Assembly (NCBI GenBank): GCA_033762375.1
Contig: JANRLQ010000054.1
Span: 11,200-75,199, forward strand
DNA: 64,000 bases
From: RDXT01 sp033762375
Lineage (GTDB): Bacteria; Bacteroidota; Bacteroidia; J057
Direction of reading: 5' to 3'
Part shown: one piece after another, positions 36,598 through 45,600 of the stretch
Layout of the letters: the number at the start of each line of letters is the position of its first letter
Position numbering within the stretch: the stretch's first letter is position 1
Program-made: the position numbers and the translations under genes
Notes under the pieces: model-generated
Told to the model about the DNA's origin: nothing
Database searches by the model: none
What the model saw: the letters and a program-made list of their open reading frames with translations, nothing else

Positions 36598-36628
36598 GAG
36601 ACAGCCGTAACAAGCTGTCTCTTTTTTT
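36598..36628 (+). terminator. Intrinsic terminator of rng
   Basis: An 8-bp perfect stem (GAGACAGC / GCTGTCTC, 8-nt loop) with seven T residues after it. A small extra hairpin (GGCAGC / GCTGCC) lies just upstream, after the stop codon. Confidence 0.88.
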
Positions 36629-36647
36629 ACGTACGCACGGATACCGC

Positions 36648-37589
36648 TCAGCGGATCATAAAACTACTCTGGCCGATCAGGCGCCCATCGCAGTACACAG
36701 AGATGTATTGAGGGCCTTTTTGATAACTCTCGGACGAAATCGGGGTGTATATCACGCAGATCTCCTGTGCCAGCCGGTTGTAGTCCACGGTCGTTTTGAC
36801 GGAGTAGGGGCGCTCCCGGTGGTCAAAGGTGAAGGTGCCGCTGATACCCGCCGGTTCATTGGCCTGTACCGTGCCATCGGGGTTTTCATATACCAGGTAC
36901 ACTTCCCGCTGGCCGGGTTGTGCGACCAGGTTTTCGATGATCGTAAAGCATATTTTGAGCTCATTCAGACTCCCGCGGCGAAACTCAGTCTCCTGACGCT
37001 CCTTCCCCCCTTTTTTGATATTAAAATACCGGAAGTCCTTGGTTTTCAGCACCGAGGCTATCTGACGTGTTTCACTCAGGGTCTGGGTGGTCGTGAGGTT
37101 CTGACGGATCAGATCCTGGTTGTCATGACGGAGCCGGGCCTCACTGATGCGCAGGCTGTCCACCTTGCCGCTCAGCACCAGGTTTTGATCCTTGAGCCAG
37201 TTGATCTCCCGCCGGTAAGAGTCCAGGATCACCTTAAGGTCGGCAATACGCTGCTCGTATTCCCGGAGTTTAGCCAGGTTGGCCTTGTTTTCTTTGCGGG
37301 CAGCCTCTATGACCAGGATGAGCTGGCTCAGCTCATCTACTTTTTTGTTCAGCTGGTTGCTTTTGTCAATAAGAGAAGTCTCCTGATCAGCTATGGTCAT
37401 CTCAAACCCCAGAATTTTTGCCTCCAGGTCTTTGATTTCAGTATTAAGCGCTTCAATCGTAGTGCCTTTTTCAGCACTGGACTCTTTTTCAGAAAAATAC
37501 TTGGTCGCAAAGTACCCCAGCGCAGAAAGAACTAATATCCCTACGATGACCAGGATCACCCTGCTGGTACTGTCACTTTGGCTTTCCAT
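36648..37589 (-). CDS. Single-pass membrane protein with long coiled coil
   Basis: Encodes 313 residues: one N-terminal helix (VILVIVGILVLSALGYFATKY), a coiled coil of about 140 residues (about 45-190, heptads such as LNTEIKDLEAKILGFEMTI), and a C-terminal beta-rich domain (about 200-313, YLVYENPDGTVQANEPAGIS). The layout resembles envelope proteins annotated only as hypothetical in Bacteroidota. No function can be given. Probably transcribed alone from the promoter at 37630-37659. Confidence 0.8.
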   Translation of the reverse strand: MESQSDSTSRVILVIVGILVLSALGYFATKYFSEKESSAEKGTTIEALNTEIKDLEAKILGFEMTIADQETSLIDKSNQLNKKVDELSQLILVIEAARKENKANLAKLREYEQRIADLKVILDSYRREINWLKDQNLVLSGKVDSLRISEARLRHDNQDLIRQNLTTTQTLSETRQIASVLKTKDFRYFNIKKGGKERQETEFRRGSLNELKICFTIIENLVAQPGQREVYLVYENPDGTVQANEPAGISGTFTFDHRERPYSVKTTVDYNRLAQEICVIYTPISSESYQKGPQYISVYCDGRLIGQSSFMIR

Positions 37590-37629
37590 GTTTCAGATTG
37601 AGATGACAATAAGGCTTGTAAGATGTTGA

Positions 37630-37659
37630 CCAATATAGTAAAAATACCCTACAATTCAA
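37630..37659 (-). promoter_or_regulatory. Probable promoter of the coiled-coil protein gene
   Basis: Minus strand TTG, 19 nt, TATATTGG (one mismatch to TAnnTTTG), about 40 nt before the ATG. It touches the end of mqnB. Confidence 0.5.
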
Positions 37660-38342
37660 CGGGCTGCATGAAATGCCTGTTGCTGTAACAATGCCATTAT
37701 GGTATGGGTGAGCTGACGCAGGGCCAGGGGGATATCCCACCGGGACTTGTCCCGTGTCTCGACATAGTTGGAGAGGGTGCGGATCTCAGCAAACGGAACC
37801 CCTGTGCGGAGACAGGCATAAAAAAAAGCTGCGCCCTCCATTGACTCAACATCTGGCGCCCAGCGATGTTCCATCTGGCTGATCCCTGCCGGCTCACCCT
37901 GAACCGTCTGCACACTGATCCCGTGTGCCACAGGCAGCCCCAGGGCTGGAGGGGTGGGGTGTCTCAGCGTATTGTACCAGGTAACATCAGCCGTGGATAA
38001 TACCGGAAACCCGAGTGCTGCCATATCCAGAAATCCCTCAGGGCTGGCAGCGCCCAGCTCGGCCTGGGTCTCCTGTACCACCTGAACAGCGGTACCCAGT
38101 GACCACGATCGCCGATAACTCCCTGCAATACCGACCTGAAGGCTAAAATCGGGTACCGTATGCGCCAGGTATTGGCCCAGTACAAAAGCTGTATTCACCA
38201 GGCCTACGCCTGTGTGTAAAAAGGTAATGTGGTCACCGGCGCAGGTAGCGGTTTCCAGCCCGCCGGGGTTGGATATGGCGCCGAGTGCAGTCCGCAGGCC
38301 GGCTGTCTCGCCCGCTGTCGCAGCTACCAATAGGATATGCAT
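37656..38342 (-). CDS. mqnB: Futalosine hydrolase
   Basis: Encodes 228 residues of the nucleoside phosphorylase fold. MqnB cleaves futalosine to dehypoxanthine futalosine and hypoxanthine in the alternative menaquinone pathway. The start ILLVAATAGETAGL, QVGIAGSY, the substrate segment DVESMEGAAFFYACL and RTLSNYVETRD support the call over MTA/SAH nucleosidase. The ATG at 38342 gives the family N-terminus; the frame opens at 38363. No other mqn genes are in the window. Confidence 0.88.
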   Translation of the reverse strand: MHILLVAATAGETAGLRTALGAISNPGGLETATCAGDHITFLHTGVGLVNTAFVLGQYLAHTVPDFSLQVGIAGSYRRSWSLGTAVQVVQETQAELGAASPEGFLDMAALGFPVLSTADVTWYNTLRHPTPPALGLPVAHGISVQTVQGEPAGISQMEHRWAPDVESMEGAAFFYACLRTGVPFAEIRTLSNYVETRDKSRWDIPLALRQLTHTIMALLQQQAFHAAR

Positions 38343-38365
38343 GGAAAAAACAACTGCATCCACAT

Positions 38366-38391
38366 AAAAAATGCCGCAATACCTGCGGCAT
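38366..38391 (-). terminator. Terminator of tRNA-Val
   Basis: An 8-bp perfect stem (ATGCCGCA / TGCGGCAT, loop ATACC) followed on the minus strand by TTTTT, 7 nt after the tRNA 3' end. Confidence 0.75.
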
Positions 38392-38397
38392 AAGAAG

Positions 38398-38472
38398 TGG
38401 GCCGTATTGGATTCGAACCAATGACCTTTGCTCTGTCAAAGCAACGCTCTAAACCAACTGAGCTAACGGCCC
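38398..38472 (-). tRNA. tRNA-Val (anticodon GAC)
   Basis: The 75-nt cloverleaf begins GGGCCGTTAGCTCAG; acceptor GGGCCGT pairs with ACGGCCC, the anticodon stem TTGCT/AGCAA holds loop TTGACAG (anticodon GAC) and the T arm contains GGTTCGAATCC. The CCA end is not encoded. Confidence 0.95.
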
Positions 38473-38501
38473 CTGTTAATATGTCTTTCCCTGACGGGCC
38501 A

Positions 38502-38532
38502 CAAAGATGAATATTCTCCCGGAAAAAACCAA
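38502..38532 (-). promoter_or_regulatory. Promoter of tRNA-Val
   Basis: Minus strand TTGG, 19 nt, CATCTTTG (one mismatch to TAnnTTTG), 30 nt before the tRNA. Confidence 0.6.
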
Positions 38533-38554
38533 AAAATCTGATAATTTGCAGGTA

Positions 38555-39340
38555 ATGGAACCTACTTTTTGGCGGGTAGCAATTGTAGGGGCGGGCAACC
38601 TGGCCTGGAGCCTGATCCCTAACCTGCAGCGGACGGGTGCCGAGGTGACACAGCTGATCACCCGGGACACCCTTAAAGGCCTACATTGGCAGGATGTGTA
38701 CGGTATCCCGGGATATGCTCAGACGCCTGAGGCACTGGATCATACGGTCAATCTGGTTTGGCTCACGCTCCCGGACAGGCTCCTGTCTGGGGTTGCGGCA
38801 CAGCTGGCGCCGTTGCTGGCGCCGGACACGATCTGCATTCACAGCTCAGGGTCTGTGCCCGTTGATGCCCTGGCCCCCGCTGGTGTGGAGACAGCCGTTT
38901 TGTATCCCCTCCAGATTTTCACCCGGCAGCAGGTGGTAGATATGCGCGAGACCCCCCTGCTCGCGGAGTGTCATACAGACCGGCTTATGCCGCTGGCTAC
39001 TGCGCTCTCGGCCCATGTCCGCCCGATGGACTCTGCGGCCCGCCTGCGGGCACACCTCGGGGCGGTATTTGCCTGTAATTTCCCCAATTATCTTTTTACC
39101 ATCGCGGCAGCCCTAAATCCCGATCAGGATATAACCCTCTACGGCCCCCTGATCCGGGAGCATATAAACCGGGTGCTGGCCCAGGGACCCGTATATACCC
39201 AGACAGGACCTGCGATACGGGGCGACCGTCCTGTGCTCGACCGCCACCTGGAACTGCTCCTGTCGCTTCAGCCTGAATGGGCTGAGCTGTATGTAAGACT
39301 TTCGGCCGGAATACGCCCGGAGGTCTGGACCGATGTATAA
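38555..39340 (+). CDS. Rossmann-fold DUF2520-type dehydrogenase
   Basis: Encodes 261 residues. An N-terminal NAD(P)-binding motif (VAIVGAGNLAWSLIPNLQRT) and the central CIHSSGSVPVDAL followed by a helical C-terminal domain (GAVFACNFPNYLFTIAAAL) match the Rossmann-like/DUF2520 family related to ProC and F420-dependent oxidoreductases. Its physiological substrate is not known. The ATG at 38555 places the glycine motif at the expected distance from the N-terminus; the frame opens at 38507, inside the tRNA-Val promoter. Confidence 0.82.
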   Translation: MEPTFWRVAIVGAGNLAWSLIPNLQRTGAEVTQLITRDTLKGLHWQDVYGIPGYAQTPEALDHTVNLVWLTLPDRLLSGVAAQLAPLLAPDTICIHSSGSVPVDALAPAGVETAVLYPLQIFTRQQVVDMRETPLLAECHTDRLMPLATALSAHVRPMDSAARLRAHLGAVFACNFPNYLFTIAAALNPDQDITLYGPLIREHINRVLAQGPVYTQTGPAIRGDRPVLDRHLELLLSLQPEWAELYVRLSAGIRPEVWTDV

Positions 39341-39573
39341 ACGTGTCCTTCAGGAAAAGATTCGGGTATTTTGCCTGATCCTACATCTAGGGCAAATGAA
39401 ACATGGAAGCTACCTGTTGCGTTATCAGTTAAACTTTTTATTCGGAATAATCTGGCCTACCTTTACCTGACAAATACCTGACATCGCTGCCGCTGTGCTT
39501 GTTGTGATCCGTTTCGGTATTTGTCTGCCGTCGGCAGTATCGTGTGCATAGCCCTAAACCATTTGTAAGAAAT

Positions 39574-41409
39574 ATGAAGGTCTGCTCCATTTCGACAATC
39601 GTGATGATGTTGGGGATTGGCATGAGCGCTCAGTCTGCGTGGGGCCAGCAGCCTCAGCGGAGCTGCGGGACCATGCATCACCTGGAGACCCAGCTCCGCT
39701 CCAATCCTACGATCTCCTACCGCATGCGGGAGATTGAGCAGGATACCCGGCTTAATGCCAAGAGTGTGAACCGCTCGCTCCAGTCTGTCATTACCATCCC
39801 GGTAGTGGTACATGTACTCTACCGCACGCCGGAAGAAAACCTGAGTATTTCACAGATTCTCTCGCAGATAGCGGTGCTTAATGAAGACTTTCGCCGCCGC
39901 AATGCCGATATTTCTTATACCCGCACCGAATACCTGCCCGTGGCTGCTGATCCCGGGATTGAGTTTAAGCTGGCACAGGTAGCCCCTGATGGACGCCAGA
40001 CAACAGGCATCACCCGCACCCGTACCTCCAAACTGGCTTTTTCTGCTGACCTCAATGACATGAAGTACAGCGCCAGTGGAGGCGTAGATGCCTGGCCCAC
40101 AGATCAGTATCTGAATATCTGGATCTGTAACCTGGAGGATAATATGCTGGGATACGCTCAGTTTCCGGGGGGAGCTGCCGAAACAGACGGCGTAGTGATT
40201 GGGTATCGTTTTTTTGGGACGACCGGCACCGTAGCACCTCCCTTCAATCTGGGGCGCACTGCTACCCACGAGGTCGGCCACTGGCTGAATCTCCGGCATA
40301 TCTGGGGCGATGGACCCTGTGACCTGGGTGATTTTGTGGAGGATACCCCGCCGATAGACCATCCCAACCACGGATGTCCTGACGAGATCACCGGGTGTGA
40401 GGGACCTGCCATGACCGAAAACTTCATGGACTACACCGATGATGCGTGTATGAATCTTTTCACCCAGGGGCAGACCCTGCGGATGCGGGCCTTGTTTGGG
40501 CCAGGCGGGACAAGGGCTTCGCTCCTAAACTCTCCGGCCCTGCTGCGGGAAGTCGTCACAGAGGGAGAACATCGTCAGCCTCCGGTGCTGGCGCTTGATA
40601 CAGAGCTGCTCCCCCCATCAGGCGTACGGATGAGCTGGACAGAGGTACCCGGGGCCACAGCCTACAATGTGCGCCTGCGGATGGCCGGAGGTGAATGGGC
40701 CGAACGCTCTTTCCCTAAAAACAATACGGTCGCCTCCCGCCTCAAGCCCTGCACCGAGTATGAGTTTCAGGTAGAGGCCGTTATTGAAGGCACGCCTGCC
40801 GGATATTCCCCCTCCCGTCACTTTACGACACTCGGCTGTGAAGCACAGGAGGCCGTCGCGACGGTACCCGAAAATCTCCGGGCAGTCTCACCCACCGATG
40901 CCTCAGTCACCCTGACATGGACCAGCGTAGCAGGTGCCACAGGTTACCAGGTGCAGTACAAAATAGCCGGCCAGCCTACTGCCCAGTCCCAGACTGTCAC
41001 CCGCAATGGCCTCGTCCTGAAAGGACTCCGGCCAGAGACCCTGTATCTCTGGCGGGTACGGGCGGTAATGGGCGCTTCGCAGGGTCCCTACGCACCGGTG
41101 GCTGATTTTTCGACCTCCGGCCAGCTTTACGCCAGTAGCCGGGTAGCTGCCTCCCCCGGCTGGATGACGGTCTCTTTTCAGCAGCCAGGGATTGTGGAGC
41201 TCTCGCTGGCCACAACCCTCCAGATGCAGGTGGACATCAGCCTGCTGGATGCCAGTCAGACCCTTATCAAAAGCTGGACAGACCGCACTGTGGTACCCGG
41301 ACGATCATTGCCCCTGCAGGTAATGGGCCTGCCGGCTGGTACCTACTACCTCGTGGTGCGGGATGTGTCAGGATTTGAGACGATCCGGGAGGTATATATC
41401 GAAGGGTAA
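39574..41409 (+). CDS. Secreted M43-type zinc metalloprotease with two fibronectin III domains
   Basis: Encodes 611 residues with a signal peptide (ISTIVMMLGIGMSAQSAWGQ). The catalytic domain (about 80-330) carries the metzincin motif HEVGHWLNLRH with His232 and Glu233, and the Met-turn MTENFMDYTDD (Met285), as in pappalysin-like M43 proteases of Bacteroidota. Two Fn3 domains follow (about 340-420 and 430-515). The C-terminal 90 residues end in GLPAGTYYLVVRDVSGFETI, which resembles a T9SS sorting domain, though weakly. It is a secreted endopeptidase; target unknown. The ATG at 39574 directly opens the signal peptide. Confidence 0.9.
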   Translation: MKVCSISTIVMMLGIGMSAQSAWGQQPQRSCGTMHHLETQLRSNPTISYRMREIEQDTRLNAKSVNRSLQSVITIPVVVHVLYRTPEENLSISQILSQIAVLNEDFRRRNADISYTRTEYLPVAADPGIEFKLAQVAPDGRQTTGITRTRTSKLAFSADLNDMKYSASGGVDAWPTDQYLNIWICNLEDNMLGYAQFPGGAAETDGVVIGYRFFGTTGTVAPPFNLGRTATHEVGHWLNLRHIWGDGPCDLGDFVEDTPPIDHPNHGCPDEITGCEGPAMTENFMDYTDDACMNLFTQGQTLRMRALFGPGGTRASLLNSPALLREVVTEGEHRQPPVLALDTELLPPSGVRMSWTEVPGATAYNVRLRMAGGEWAERSFPKNNTVASRLKPCTEYEFQVEAVIEGTPAGYSPSRHFTTLGCEAQEAVATVPENLRAVSPTDASVTLTWTSVAGATGYQVQYKIAGQPTAQSQTVTRNGLVLKGLRPETLYLWRVRAVMGASQGPYAPVADFSTSGQLYASSRVAASPGWMTVSFQQPGIVELSLATTLQMQVDISLLDASQTLIKSWTDRTVVPGRSLPLQVMGLPAGTYYLVVRDVSGFETIREVYIEG

Positions 41410-41412
41410 TCC

Positions 41413-42162
41413 TCAGATCGTAAGGCCTCCGTCGGCTGTGATGACGGCGCCGGTGATAAACCGGCTTTCGTCCGATGCCAGCAGCACGGCCAGACCTGCT
41501 ATATCCTCCGGTGCTCCCTCCAGCTTCAGGGCTTGTTTGTCCATCACATGACTGAGGAGGGCCTTATTGTCAAAAATAGCCTGGCTGAGTTTGGTGCGGA
41601 TGAAGCCGGGACAGATCGCATTGACCCGGATCAGGTCCGGACCCCACTCCCGGGCCATGACCTTGGTGAGCATGATCAGGCCCGCCTTGCTTACGCTGTA
41701 AGCGCCCAGGCCCTGACTGGGCGTGAATCCCTCTACGCTGGAAATATTAATGACGGAGCCTCCGCCCCGTGCTTTCAGGTGTGGATAACAATGCCGAGCC
41801 AGTTCAAATGGACCCTTCAGATTCACGTCCATCAGTTTGTCCCAGGCGGCTTCTGTTACTTGCTGGATAGGACCAAAAGCAGGATTGGTGCCTGCATTAT
41901 TCACCAGGATGTCCAGCCCGCCGTATGCAGCTACGGTTGCGGAGACCAGTCCCGGAAGGTCTTCAAACCGGCCTACATTACAGGCGATACCGGTCGCCTC
42001 TATACTCGCCTGCCTGAACTCCTCTGCTACGGCCGACACAGCCGCCTGGTCGCGGCTTGAAACAACTACCCGGGCACCTGCCTGCCCCAGCGCAAAGGCC
42101 ATTGCTTTGCCTATTCCCTTGCTTGCCCCGGTGACCAGGGCTGTTTTGCCTGTAAGATTCAT
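41413..42162 (-). CDS. Short-chain dehydrogenase/reductase (FabG-like)
   Basis: Encodes 249 residues of the classical SDR family: TGASKGIGKAMA cofactor loop, NNAGTN, catalytic Ser in NISSVEG, YSVSKAG (Tyr and Lys) and the C-terminal FITGAVITADGGLTI. Substrate unknown; gluconate 5-dehydrogenase-like and 3-oxoacyl-ACP reductase-like members look alike at this level. The ATG at 42162 gives the usual N-terminus; the frame opens at 42195. It converges on the protease gene with 3 nt between the stops. Confidence 0.92.
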   Translation of the reverse strand: MNLTGKTALVTGASKGIGKAMAFALGQAGARVVVSSRDQAAVSAVAEEFRQASIEATGIACNVGRFEDLPGLVSATVAAYGGLDILVNNAGTNPAFGPIQQVTEAAWDKLMDVNLKGPFELARHCYPHLKARGGGSVINISSVEGFTPSQGLGAYSVSKAGLIMLTKVMAREWGPDLIRVNAICPGFIRTKLSQAIFDNKALLSHVMDKQALKLEGAPEDIAGLAVLLASDESRFITGAVITADGGLTI

Positions 42163-42339
42163 ACGGTGAGATAATATGTCGTGAGTAGCGGTCATAACTT
42201 GCGATTAATATTTCAGGATACCAAACGACCCTGAGCGGTAAGATATATTGTTTACCTGCAAGCGCTGCTTTGATACAGATTATTCCAGATATGTGTATAT
42301 TATGAGACGAATATAGGACGCTACCCTGATGAATGAGTC

Positions 42340-45300
42340 ATGATGAAGTGCTGGTTATACCTGCGCGGGAGGTTCAGTGGGTTGATAGTGGCCGCGAGTT
42401 TCCTGCATCTGATGAGCGGATGCGGCTCCGCCTACCAACCAGCACCCGCTGTTGCTGACCAACTCCCGGAGGTGGTGGATTTTACCTTTCACATCAAACC
42501 CCTGCTTTCGGACCGGTGTTTTGCCTGTCATGGGCCCGATGCCAACAAACGTGAGTCAGGACTCCGGCTGGATGTGGAGGAGCAAGCCCTGCGGACCCGG
42601 CTGGAGGCGGGCGGATATGCCTTTGTGCCGGGAAGTCTCCGCCAGAGTGTAGCCTGGACCCGGATCATGTCGGATGATCCCGATCTGGTCATGCCGCCCC
42701 CGGCCTCTCATTTGTCCCTGACCCCGTACGAAAAAGCCCTGATCGCCCGATGGATTGAGCAGGGTGCCGAGTACAAGCCACACTGGGCATTTTCACCGCC
42801 GGTCAAGCCGGCATTACCCGACCTGGAACACCCGGCGATGGCCCTCCAGCCCTTAGACCATTTTGTGTTGAAGCGGCTGGAGCAGGAGGGCATCACACCT
42901 GCGCCTCCAGCTGACAAGGAAACCCTGATCCGCCGTGTGAGCCTTGACCTGACCGGACTGCCGCCCCTGCTGGAGGAGGTTGAGGCCTTCATGGCTGATA
43001 CCACTGCGCAGGCATATGAACGTGTGGTGGACCGGCTTTTGGCTTCGCCACACTTCGGGGAGCGCATGGCTGCAGAGTGGCTGGACCTGGCCCGGTATGC
43101 CGATACACACGGGTACCAGGACGACGGGGACCGTACCATGTGGCCCTGGCGGGACTGGGTGATTGGGCAATTTAATGAAAATCAGCCCTTTGACTCCTTC
43201 ATTACCTGGCAACTCGCCGGTGATCTCCTGCCGCAACCCAGCCGGTCTCAGGTGCTGGCGACAGCCTTCCTCCGGAACCATATGCAAAACCAGGAAGGAG
43301 GCATCGTGCCGGAAGAGTACCGCGTGGAATATGTCGTGGACCGGGTCCGCACCACCTCCAAGGCATTTTTAGGGCTGACCATGGAGTGTGCCCAGTGCCA
43401 TGATCACAAGTATGACCCGATCACCCAGCGGGAATATTATCAGTTTTACAGTTTTTTTAACCAGAATAATGAAACCGGGGCCATTCCGTACGCAGGTGAG
43501 GCCAGTCCGGTAGTAATCCTGACGGACAGTGCGACAGCGGCCATACAAGCATATCTCGACTGTGTGGAGTCACAGGCACTCGAACTCCGGCAGATGTTTC
43601 AGCCGGGGCGCGACCGGCGGTTTCAGGCATGGCTCTCCCGCACAGCGCCGCCTGCTCTCACCCCGGCCACGATCACCGGACTCGTAGCCTATTATCCGTT
43701 TGATACCTTGCGGGCTGACAAACTGCCCAATCTGACATCACCTTCCCGTCCGGCAGTATTCAGCCAGGCCAATCTCCTCCTGAAGCCGGCCACCATCCCG
43801 GGTCCGGTCGGGAAAGCACAACAACTCCGGGGGGATGGGTTCATTGACATAGGCCCTGAGGTGGGAAAGTTTGAACACAACGAACCTTTTACGGTAAGTT
43901 TTTGGCTCAATGTCCTGGGTGACAGCCTGGAAGGCCCGGTATTTGCCAGGACAGGCGGTCTGTTTGACGGAAACAGGGGCTATGAGTGCCTCTTGCGTCC
44001 GGATGGACGGCTGACCTTCGGGCTCAACCATGTCTGGCCAGACAATTGCATTGAAATTCGCCTCAAAAAACCCCTGCCGATTCAGTCCTGGCACCATGTC
44101 TCGATGGTATATGATGGCTCAGGCAAGGCCTCCGGTGTACAGATATGGATAGATGGTCAGCAGGCCCTGGTGGACATCGTCAATGACAACCTCCGCCAGA
44201 GTATTCTGTATGCCCGTAAAAAAACCAACTGGAACTATCACAGCTTCCGGATCGGGCGGCGGCAGGAAGAATCACTCGACAGTGTAGCCCTGGATGAGTT
44301 CAGGATATATCGCCGGAATCTGACCCCGCTGGAGCTGATGGCGCTGAGCGGGCAACCGGATCCGCTGAGCCGTGCCTGGCAGGAACGCGCTCCGCAAGCC
44401 CTGGCAGCCTTGTATGCATATTATCAGGCAACAGCCGATCCCGGATTTCAGGCAGTAAACGAAGAACTGCGGACGGCCCGTGCCCAGGTCATTGCAGCCC
44501 TGACGGAGTCCTATTCTGTGATGGTGATGCATGACCTGCCAGCGCCACGCCCTACATTTATCCTGGACCGGGGACAGTACGACAGCCCTGCCGATTCCGT
44601 CACGAGTTATACCCCAGCCAGCCTGGGGGTTTTTCCGGCGGCCCTGCCCCGGAACCGGCTGGGACTGGCCCAGTGGCTCACCGATCCCCGCCACCCGCTC
44701 ACGGCGCGGGTGACCGTCAACCGGTACTGGCAGCTTTTGTTTGGGCAGGGGCTGGTGCGCACACCGGATGATTTTGGCAACCAGGGAGCCTTACCTACCC
44801 ATCCGGCATTATTGGACTGGCTTGCGGTTTCATTTGTGGAAAGTGGATGGGATTTGAAGGCCCTGCTTAAAACCATTGTGCTGTCCTCGACCTATCGCCA
44901 GTCATCGGTGTATCGGCAGGACCTGGCGGAGCGTGATCCGCAGAATGACCTGCTGGCCCGTGGGCCAGCCGTGCGGCTGACGGCCGAGATGATGCGGGAC
45001 CAGGCCCTGACGGCCAGTGGCCTTCTCGTCCGGAAGCTGGGAGGGTCCAGCGTCAAACCCTATCAGCCCGAGGGCCTCTGGGATCAACTCGCCATCCGGA
45101 ATGGCACCCGCTACGTGCAGCAGCATGGTGACAGCCTGTACCGCCGCAGCTTGTACACCTTCTGGAAGCGTACGATCCCGCCTCCGTCCATGATTACGTT
45201 TGATGCGGCAGAGCGCAGTGCCTGTACCGTAAAACGACAACATACCACTACGCCGCTTCAGGCGCTGGTACTGCTGAATGATCCCCAGTTTATCGAAGCC

Positions 45301-45597
45301 AGCCGGGCCCTGGCCCAGCGAACCCTCCGCGAGGTGCCGGGAGACCCACAGGCACAAATCAGCAGGCTGTTCCGGCGGGTGACCAGCCGTCACCCCACTC
45401 CGGGCGAAATGACCACCCTCATGCACCTGTATGAGTCTGAGCGTGCCGCCTACCGCCGCGAACCGGCACGGGTACAGGCCCTCCTGCGGGTAGGTGAGTT
45501 CCCCTTTGACAAGACCCTTCAGCCTGCGGAGACAGGGGCTATGACCCTCGTCGCCAGCACTGTATTTAACCTGGACGAAGCCATCTTCAAACGATAA
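42340..45597 (+). CDS. Planctomycete-type cytochrome lipoprotein (PSCyt1-DUF1549-LamG-DUF1553)
   Basis: Encodes 1,085 residues with a lipoprotein signal (ASFLHLMSGC). A PSCyt1 domain holds CFACH near residue 61 with HGPDANKRESGLRLD; DUF1549 (about 165-380) contains a second heme-type motif CAQCHDHKYDPI near residue 350; a LamG/concanavalin-like domain (about 450-665) follows; DUF1553 fills the C-terminus (about 765-1075, NRYWQLLFGQGLVRTPDDFG). These proteins are abundant in planctomycetes and occur in polysaccharide-degrading Bacteroidota; their substrates are unknown. A DUF1501 gene starts 3 nt downstream, its usual partner. Confidence 0.92.
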   Translation: MMKCWLYLRGRFSGLIVAASFLHLMSGCGSAYQPAPAVADQLPEVVDFTFHIKPLLSDRCFACHGPDANKRESGLRLDVEEQALRTRLEAGGYAFVPGSLRQSVAWTRIMSDDPDLVMPPPASHLSLTPYEKALIARWIEQGAEYKPHWAFSPPVKPALPDLEHPAMALQPLDHFVLKRLEQEGITPAPPADKETLIRRVSLDLTGLPPLLEEVEAFMADTTAQAYERVVDRLLASPHFGERMAAEWLDLARYADTHGYQDDGDRTMWPWRDWVIGQFNENQPFDSFITWQLAGDLLPQPSRSQVLATAFLRNHMQNQEGGIVPEEYRVEYVVDRVRTTSKAFLGLTMECAQCHDHKYDPITQREYYQFYSFFNQNNETGAIPYAGEASPVVILTDSATAAIQAYLDCVESQALELRQMFQPGRDRRFQAWLSRTAPPALTPATITGLVAYYPFDTLRADKLPNLTSPSRPAVFSQANLLLKPATIPGPVGKAQQLRGDGFIDIGPEVGKFEHNEPFTVSFWLNVLGDSLEGPVFARTGGLFDGNRGYECLLRPDGRLTFGLNHVWPDNCIEIRLKKPLPIQSWHHVSMVYDGSGKASGVQIWIDGQQALVDIVNDNLRQSILYARKKTNWNYHSFRIGRRQEESLDSVALDEFRIYRRNLTPLELMALSGQPDPLSRAWQERAPQALAALYAYYQATADPGFQAVNEELRTARAQVIAALTESYSVMVMHDLPAPRPTFILDRGQYDSPADSVTSYTPASLGVFPAALPRNRLGLAQWLTDPRHPLTARVTVNRYWQLLFGQGLVRTPDDFGNQGALPTHPALLDWLAVSFVESGWDLKALLKTIVLSSTYRQSSVYRQDLAERDPQNDLLARGPAVRLTAEMMRDQALTASGLLVRKLGGSSVKPYQPEGLWDQLAIRNGTRYVQQHGDSLYRRSLYTFWKRTIPPPSMITFDAAERSACTVKRQHTTTPLQALVLLNDPQFIEASRALAQRTLREVPGDPQAQISRLFRRVTSRHPTPGEMTTLMHLYESERAAYRREPARVQALLRVGEFPFDKTLQPAETGAMTLVASTVFNLDEAIFKR

Positions 45598-45600
45598 TGT

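Noticed and set aside
35504..36613. 369-codon minus-strand frame over rng
   Set aside because: Antisense shadow of RNase G, whose catalytic residues are intact.
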